Source: Sergeia podlipaevii (Eukaryota > Euglenozoa > Kinetoplastea > Trypanosomatida > Trypanosomatidae). From it: a stretch of DNA of 64,000 nucleotides. Each line of letters begins with the position of its first letter. Position 1 is the stretch's first letter. Position numbers and translations under genes: made by a program. The stretch lies in assembly GCA_030849805.1 (NCBI GenBank), contig JASANZ010002247.1, positions 39,886-103,885 of the forward strand. Reading direction: 5' to 3'. Under the pieces are notes generated by a model. It saw only the letters and a program-made list of their open reading frames with translations. It was not told the DNA's origin and ran no database searches. This document shows, one piece after another, positions 58,567-64,000 of the stretch.

Positions 58567-58586
58567 CTGGATAAAAAAAAAAAAAA
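58567..58586 (-). promoter_or_regulatory. Predicted trans-splice acceptor for the small membrane protein ORF
   Basis: In the minus sense a 14-T run (58573-58586) is followed by ATCCAG, with the AG at 58567-58568, 5 nt before the ATG at 58561. Confidence 0.4.
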
Positions 58587-58959
58587 GCATTGTGCAGTGC
58601 AAAACGCAGTCAGGCTCGAGCAAACTACTACGAGAGAAGGCAAAAAAAAGGGGGCTGGTGGAGAGGTGGAACACATAAGAGTATACTTAGGTGTCTACAA
58701 TAACCGTCAAAAAGCAAACGGGAAACGCAGAAACAATGCCAGTAAGAATAGTAAAAGAAAAAAAAAGCGAAGCGTCAGAAAAAGAGAAGCACAACACGCA
58801 TCTAAGACAATACATATATCTTGAAACACCTGAATTGGAAAAAAAAATGTAGAACAACATCTCCAAATTAGGGGAAAAAAAGAGATAGGAGAAGAAAAAA
58901 AAAAAAGCGTTTGTACATCGATACGCGCTGCGATTTGTCTCGGGGCCCAGTCGCTTTTG

Positions 58960-58982
58960 TGTTGTTGTTGTTGTTGTTGTTG
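58960..58982. repeat. (TTG)n microsatellite
   Basis: A short trinucleotide array lies in the spacer downstream of the LRR gene. Confidence 0.85.
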
Positions 58983-59193
58983 GCACAGAAAGTGTGCGTG
59001 AATGAATTCATTTTCTCAGGTAGCACTTTCATTGAAACTTTCTTCTTCTCTCCCTCAAAGCGAAAAAAGGGAGAAAAATCATCAAAGAAAAGGCAAATCA
59101 CCCTTGACACACACAAACACTTCAACCAACAGCAGCAACAAAAAAACATCCCTCATCTTCAAACACTCCGTTTTCTTTTGCTCTTCTTCTTCT

Positions 59194-62100
59194 CTACTCC
59201 AGCAGTAGCTGCTCAGTGCGCTTGCAACGCTCAAGCGCCTCCTCCTTCAGCATCGTATGCTGAGATTTGTAGTAGTCAGTGCACTTGAACTGGATAGCAT
59301 CATCGAGATCCTCCACCTTGGTTGCGCGCATGTCGATCGGTGCCTTCAGACCAGTCTGGTTCACGTGCAGCAGACTGAGGATATCCTCAAGAATAGGCGC
59401 GGGGATCTGAGTGTGCTCGAGATTGAGGGTGTGAAGCTGCGGGTTGATCTTGAGGGCAAAAAAGAGAGCCTCGCCACCGTCAGTGCTGATGTCGTTGTTC
59501 TGGTCAAGATATAGCGCCTGCATGCTGTGGTTCACGCGAAGCACTTCGGCAAGAGCCATGCAACCGCGGTCACCAAAGTCGTTGTTACCAAGGTCAAGAG
59601 CGAGCACGTCAGTGGTGTCGGAGAGCACCTGTGCAAGCAGCGTGACCTCGTCATCGTTAAGACGGTAGTCGTTGGTCTTGCCGTTGAAGTCCATAGCCTC
59701 ATCAAGTTTGTCGCCGCGGGAGTGCTGGAGCAGCACTTTCTTGAGCTTCTGAGAGCTTAGGTTCATGGTGAGCAGCTGCGCAATGCGCTCCTGGTTCTCG
59801 GCGGACATGGGGTTGCCCCTCACCTTGACGGTGCGGATATGAGGAATGATCTCAATGGCGGAGATGAACTGCTTCGCACCCTTGTCATCGATCGCGTTCT
59901 TGGAGATGTCAACAAAAGCAAGGTTCTTGCATTCCTCCATCACCTCAGTAAGGTACGGAGAAGACGCAGAGGTAATCTTGTTGCGAGAAAGATTGAGGGT
60001 CTTGAGAGCCTTGCTCGTGACGAGGCAGCCGCAGAGGATCTGGCAAGCAACATCGCCAAACTCGCGATCCTTCTGGTGGTGAAGGTCGACCTCCTCGAGC
60101 TGCTCGCCGTTCTCCAGCTTTAGAATAATAGGCTTGAGAGCAGCGGGCTGGTTGTTGATGGTAAGCCAGTGCTTGAGAACCGCCGCACCGACGCCGTTGA
60201 GTTCCTCGGGGATAATAATGCCGAGGATGGTGTCGTTCTTCTTGAGGGCCTCGGCAGCAACGCCAGCGCCGGAGTTGGTGATAGTGGTTCGGTTGAGGTC
60301 GAGTTCAGTCACGGTTTGGTTGTTTGGGAAGAACTTCACAAGCTCAGTGACGGCGGCGTCGTCGACGGGGTTACTGGCGAGCTTGACCTTCACAATACCG
60401 CACTTTGGATGGTTGAGCACGTCAACAAGAGATTTGCAGCCGACCTCAGTGATGGAGTTGCCGCTGAAGTTAACGGTCTTCACGAAGCTGCGACCACGGA
60501 GTTCAGCGCAGAGCGTCTTCATGCTGTCGTCGTCGAGCGCCCACTGGCGCTGCTTCTCGCTCAGGTCGAGATTCACGAGGGTCTGGTCGTCGTCCTGGAG
60601 GCGGTAGTACACGGCCTTCACCTCTGGAGCCTCGCGGTTGAGATCACACGCGCGCTGGATGAGCACACCAGTCTCCTCGGGGACGCGGGTGTCTTTCATG
60701 GTGATCTCGCGGATGACGTGGTTAGCACGGAGCATACCGGCAAACCCCTCTACCCCCTCGCTGTCGTACACGTTGTTGGAGATGTCGAGCACCTTGAGCA
60801 TTTTGTTGACACGGAGAGCGTCGCACAGCTTCTGAGCGCCACGGTTGCCAATGCAGTTCATCACAAGACGCAACTCAGTGATCGGGGTGCTAGAAGCAAT
60901 AAGTTCAGCAAGATACACGGCGCCGATATCTCCAATGAAGTTGTTGGAGAGGTTTAGCTTCCGCACATTCGAGTTGACAGAAAGTGCTTGGCACAGAAGG
61001 CGGACACACTCATCGTTGATGGAGACATCCTTGCTGGAAAGATCCACCTCGACGACATCCTTTGAGTTCTTCTCTAAGGCCGGGAGAATAACGCGGATAG
61101 CAGCAGGGGCACGGTTGATCTGGGCAAGACCACCAATCTCCTCCACATAGTCCTGAGACAAACGAGGGTTAACGTCAACATTCACGACCTTAAGATTGGG
61201 GTTGGCGCGGAGAGCGGCAATCATAACAGAGGCGCTATCATCACCAAGATCGTTATTGGCAAGATTTACCTCCTGCACGCCGCATTTGGCAATCTGCAGC
61301 ATCTCGAAAAGAATGCCGACACCGTCCGCGGTGATCTTGTTATTGGCAAGGTCAATCACGCGAAGAGATTTGTTCTTGACAAGAGCACGGGCGAGGTCTT
61401 CCATAGCATCATCTCCAATAAGAGTATTGCTCACGTTCAGTTTCTGGATAACATCACTGGTGCGAATGTTGCGCCACAAAAAGCGCATGCACTCGGACAT
61501 GTTCTTCTCCCACTGAAGGTTAATCTCCTCAGCCTCTGGAACACCAATACGAACGGCGACAACGGCATCCTTAAGTGCGCGTGGCTGCATGTTCAGTGCG
61601 CACTCCTCCTCGACAATAGAGCGGTACTCACCAGTCATGGAAGTCTCCGTAAGATCAAAAGAGGTGAGGACGTGGTTGGTGTTGAAGACGAGGTTAGGGA
61701 GCTGCTTGCCAATTTCGTTGGTGATGTTCATGTTGTCACGAAGATCAATACTCTTGATGTAGTTGTGGTGGGCAAGATCGCTAGAAGCAATAAAATTGTT
61801 CAGACCCATAGTGCCAATTGCACACTTGCGCGCAGCGATGTGCTCCACCTTGCTATCCTTCATAATCTGGCCAATAGCCCAGATACCAGCATCACCAGCA
61901 CCAGTTTCGGAAAAGTCCACGCTCTTGAGTTCTCGGACCTCGAGCAGGACGTAGCGGATCAGACGCACATCCAGGTCAACATACTTCAGGCCCTCAAAGG
62001 TAACACACTCGGCGCAGTTGTTAAGAAGAGCGTTCTTGATGGTATCGTTGTAGCTCCCGCTCTTGGCAAGGAAGGCGAGGCGAACAACCAGGTTCTCAGG

Positions 62101-62445
62101 GCAAGGGTTTTCGCGGAGATCCAAAGTCTTTGGGTGCCTCTCGGTGAAAAAGAGTGGGAGAAATGCGGAAGCACCTTCTTCATCAATCTGGTTCTCAGAC
62201 ATGTAAATCTCCTCAATGCTGGTATTGCAAAGAAACTCGACGAGTGCTTTGGCGCCAGCGGAAGTGATTTGGTTGCGGGTCACGTTGAGGGACTTGATCG
62301 GAACCAGGGAGCTCTCCATAGCGGCGATGAGAGTGTTGAACTTCGCATCATCGAGTTCCAAAGAAGAGCAATCAATATATTCCTCGCCCTTCTTTACAAT
62401 GGCCGTAAGAGCATTGTTAAAGCGCACTTGGTCCATCTCCTTCAT
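59194..62445 (-). CDS. Leucine-rich-repeat protein, ribonuclease-inhibitor (RI) type (1083 aa)
   Basis: The whole protein is built of LRRs of about 28 residues with the RI-like consensus Leu-x-x-Leu-(Asp/Asn)-Leu-Ser-x-Asn-x-Ile-x-(x)-x-Gly, for example near residues 55, 355, 385, 485, 545, 805 and 960. A higher-order unit is visible: a Pro-x-x-(Leu/Ile/Val)-Lys/Arg start recurs near residues 285, 444, 604, 765, 896 and 1032, each time after a Leu-x-x-Asn. The last unit is truncated and ends in a charged helix. There are no kinase, F-box, TIR or membrane segments. RI-type LRR arrays are protein-binding horseshoes. In trypanosomatids large ones are often cytoskeletal or flagellar, but the partner is unknown. 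The ATG at 62445 is the first in frame; another lies at 62436. Confidence 0.85.
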   Translation of the reverse strand: MKEMDQVRFNNALTAIVKKGEEYIDCSSLELDDAKFNTLIAAMESSLVPIKSLNVTRNQITSAGAKALVEFLCNTSIEEIYMSENQIDEEGASAFLPLFFTERHPKTLDLRENPCPENLVVRLAFLAKSGSYNDTIKNALLNNCAECVTFEGLKYVDLDVRLIRYVLLEVRELKSVDFSETGAGDAGIWAIGQIMKDSKVEHIAARKCAIGTMGLNNFIASSDLAHHNYIKSIDLRDNMNITNEIGKQLPNLVFNTNHVLTSFDLTETSMTGEYRSIVEEECALNMQPRALKDAVVAVRIGVPEAEEINLQWEKNMSECMRFLWRNIRTSDVIQKLNVSNTLIGDDAMEDLARALVKNKSLRVIDLANNKITADGVGILFEMLQIAKCGVQEVNLANNDLGDDSASVMIAALRANPNLKVVNVDVNPRLSQDYVEEIGGLAQINRAPAAIRVILPALEKNSKDVVEVDLSSKDVSINDECVRLLCQALSVNSNVRKLNLSNNFIGDIGAVYLAELIASSTPITELRLVMNCIGNRGAQKLCDALRVNKMLKVLDISNNVYDSEGVEGFAGMLRANHVIREITMKDTRVPEETGVLIQRACDLNREAPEVKAVYYRLQDDDQTLVNLDLSEKQRQWALDDDSMKTLCAELRGRSFVKTVNFSGNSITEVGCKSLVDVLNHPKCGIVKVKLASNPVDDAAVTELVKFFPNNQTVTELDLNRTTITNSGAGVAAEALKKNDTILGIIIPEELNGVGAAVLKHWLTINNQPAALKPIILKLENGEQLEEVDLHHQKDREFGDVACQILCGCLVTSKALKTLNLSRNKITSASSPYLTEVMEECKNLAFVDISKNAIDDKGAKQFISAIEIIPHIRTVKVRGNPMSAENQERIAQLLTMNLSSQKLKKVLLQHSRGDKLDEAMDFNGKTNDYRLNDDEVTLLAQVLSDTTDVLALDLGNNDFGDRGCMALAEVLRVNHSMQALYLDQNNDISTDGGEALFFALKINPQLHTLNLEHTQIPAPILEDILSLLHVNQTGLKAPIDMRATKVEDLDDAIQFKCTDYYKSQHTMLKEEALERCKRTEQLLLE

Positions 62446-63648
62446 ATCTTCCTTGCTGTAGTATATATAAATATGTACAAAAGATTTTCCTTTGAAAAAA
62501 ATACAATAACCAAAATGTAAATAAATTACAAGACAAAAAGTGGAAAGAAATAGAAGGCATTATAACTAAAATTTTAAAGAAAACGTGAATATAGCAAACG
62601 ATAAGCAACTCAACAAAATGCACTTAAAGTATTTGACTATGTTTTGGGCAAGTATTTAGCTACTTGCTGGAGAATAGGTATAAAACGTTACAATTCCTTC
62701 GTAAAAAAAAAATAATAATAATGAATGGGTTGGCCAATTGAGCAACTCATATGAATAAAAAATAATATATTTAATAAATATAAACAGGCGCGCTTTAGCA
62801 GCATGAGTGTGCAACTGAATATTGTAGCTACGCACAGATTCATTTTTATCCGTTTGCAGCCGCCAATCAGAGCTTGTCTCAAAAAGAGATAATACAAAAC
62901 CTTCAAGTTAAAAGAAGTACTAACAAAAAGTGTTTTGCAACAGTAATGACATAAATAATCAAAAGCATGCACGCTACCTCAAACAGCAAAAACAAAAGAA
63001 CGACTCTGTCTTTTATATTTCACTCAGCGTATATACACCGATGTCTCATGTAAAAATATATGCTGTTTAGCAAATACTCCCTTTCGTGGCAGACTGCAAA
63101 AACATTCCAGATAATAACTTTACTACACAACATGGGTTGCTTCTGACGTGTCATTTCTACAATACCGCCAAAATTCATCTAAGTTGTGTTTTAGCTCATG
63201 CGATATCAAGCAACACCTAAAAGACAAACAAAAAGGAAAAAAAGAGCACAATAATGCATCCACAGAGAATTTCGCCACATAAAAATGAGTAATTTCTAAC
63301 ATCTGTTCGCAGGTGATGACATTTATACTATAGATTTACATGTTTATGCGTAGATATAGTCCAAAAAGGGAGAAACAAAGGCAGAAATCTATTTTTGGTA
63401 AAATAGGGGAATAAGTATGTAGCATCGCTACTCCTAAAACGAAGTTCCTACTGAGTTGTATCTACGTGCAAGTTGTACTAGATACCTACGATACAAATAT
63501 ATCTGGTAAAACTTGTAGAATCCTATTACTTCGATAGATTCATTACAGCCTTTCCTTTTTATGATAACTGAAGAACGTATAATGTGTATATAAAGTTTCA
63601 CAGGGTTAATTTGATGATTTACAGAGTGGTATCACTAATTTTACATTT
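62446..63648. other. AT-rich spacer, possible divergent strand-switch region
   Basis: Long homopolymer runs and microsatellites are sparse here compared with the other spacers; from about 62980 to 63600 they are nearly absent. Minus-strand genes are read leftward from 62445, and a plus-strand open frame is read rightward from 63649. No gene, tRNA or other RNA was recognised inside. Divergent strand-switch regions are known Pol II initiation zones in trypanosomatids, but this one depends on the plus-strand frame being real. Confidence 0.35.
62490..62501 (-). promoter_or_regulatory. Predicted trans-splice acceptor for the LRR gene
   Basis: In the minus sense a 7-T run (62495-62501) is followed by CAAAG, with the AG at 62490-62491; a later alternative is TACAG (AG at 62456-62457). 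Leaders of 44 or 10 nt would result. Confidence 0.35.
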
Positions 63649-64000
63649 ATGTACGCGTTTCTAAACGTGTGTAGGAAAAATGTTATGCCCACTTTATTTT
63701 CGATTGCGGCCGAAAAAATCTTCCGTACGCTTAGCACAGTGCAGTATGCTTCGTTGTTTGGTGATGATTTTTGCAAGATATGCTCGTGCGTTTTTATAGT
63801 ACTGTCCTCTGGAAATAAAGACAACTGCCAAAAAAAAAAAAAGAGATGGTGTTGTAAATGCGGAATAAAGAAGAGGAAGTCTATTGCGCTGCATCAGGTA
63901 ACACGTTTAATAAATGTTGTTGTGGCGCCGCTTGGTGCTAAAAAGCTATTTGTGATAAAAAGAGCAATGAGAAACTGTAGGTCACTCATGCGGAACTGTT
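63649..64000 (+). CDS. Possible partial gene: Cys-rich open frame running off the window
   Basis: From the ATG at 63649 the frame stays open for 117 codons to the window end; the preceding in-frame stop is at 63607-63609. A pyrimidine tract (63549-63560) with AG at 63572-63573 precedes it by about 75 nt. The product has ten Cys, including a Phe-Cys-x-x-Cys-x-Cys cluster and a Trp-Cys-Cys-x-Cys cluster after a Lys run coded by an A-run, and a hydrophobic stretch (about residues 51-57). I recognise no family. Short upstream ATGs and open frames on the opposite strand (63694-63894) make it uncertain. Confidence 0.28.
   Translation, partial: MYAFLNVCRKNVMPTLFSIAAEKIFRTLSTVQYASLFGDDFCKICSCVFIVLSSGNKDNCQKKKKRWCCKCGIKKRKSIALHQVTRLINVVVAPLGAKKLFVIKRAMRNCRSLMRNC

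Larger units (their letters stand above)
58562..59193. other. Intergenic spacer
   Basis: The spacer has A-runs and a (TTG)n array at 58960-58982. It should hold the LRR gene 3'UTR. The open frames here are repeat-coded. Confidence 0.6.
906..62445 (-). other. Polycistronic gene cluster on the minus strand
   Basis: Every confidently called CDS here lies on the minus strand, has no visible intron and is separated from its neighbour by a spacer rich in A-runs (T-runs in the transcribed sense). This is the known layout of a trypanosomatid polycistronic transcription unit, processed by spliced-leader addition and coupled polyadenylation. No Pol II promoter motif is visible, and none is expected inside such a unit. 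The left boundary is unknown because the window ends; the right boundary may lie near 62.4 kb. Confidence 0.8.

Noticed and set aside
58396..58824. 142-codon plus-strand frame overlapping the small membrane-protein candidate
   Set aside because: It begins at GTG and contains no ATG at all; Lys-rich content follows from A-runs.

Overview
The window looks like a trypanosomatid (kinetoplastid) nuclear chromosome segment. All well-supported protein genes are intronless and lie head-to-tail on the minus strand, as in a polycistronic Pol II unit read from right to left. Long pyrimidine runs (A-runs on the plus strand) followed by an AG lie just upstream of most start codons, as expected for spliced-leader trans-splicing. 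Several genes are Gln/Ser/Asn-rich, and the spacers are long, AT-rich and full of A-runs and (TA)n, (AAT)n and (CA)n microsatellites. Coding GC is moderate and the standard stop codons are used. I cannot name the genus; the spacers look more AT-rich and repetitive than I would expect of Leishmania.

Reading in the transcription direction (right to left), the unit starts with a 1083-aa leucine-rich-repeat protein (59194-62445). Next come a possible small membrane protein (58208-58561), a WD40 protein resembling ASA1/GNB1L (55400-57220) and a DYRK-like kinase (50014-52536). A 5.9-kb spacer follows, then a bacterial-type 3-methyladenine DNA glycosylase I (43117-44118), a coiled-coil protein (41008-42303) and a 1647-aa protein that may be a nucleoporin-type scaffold (35068-40011). 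After these come a Clf1/Crooked-neck HAT-repeat splicing factor (31382-33937), a PH-domain protein with a C-terminal ARF-like GTPase domain (27348-30755), a protein with a glutathionylspermidine-amidase-type domain and a divergent C terminus (24595-26790), and a SET-domain lysine methyltransferase (22195-23796). The unit ends with two adjacent giant multi-C2 proteins (15242-21502 and 9260-13912) and two largely disordered unknown proteins (5396-7093 and 906-3539).

The genes do not form a pathway; shared transcription is normal for this lineage and says little about function. The exception is the pair of multi-C2 genes, whose shared module order points to an old tandem duplication. The right edge (62446-64000) differs in composition, and a plus-strand open frame runs off the window there, so it may be a divergent strand-switch region.

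The items most worth following up are the C2/helical-hairpin arrays, the PH-ARF fusion with unusual G motifs, the amidase protein without a recognisable ligase site, the kinase with a roughly 135-residue insert, and the possible strand switch. No tRNA, rRNA, snRNA, spliced-leader gene, CRISPR array or intact transposon was recognised.
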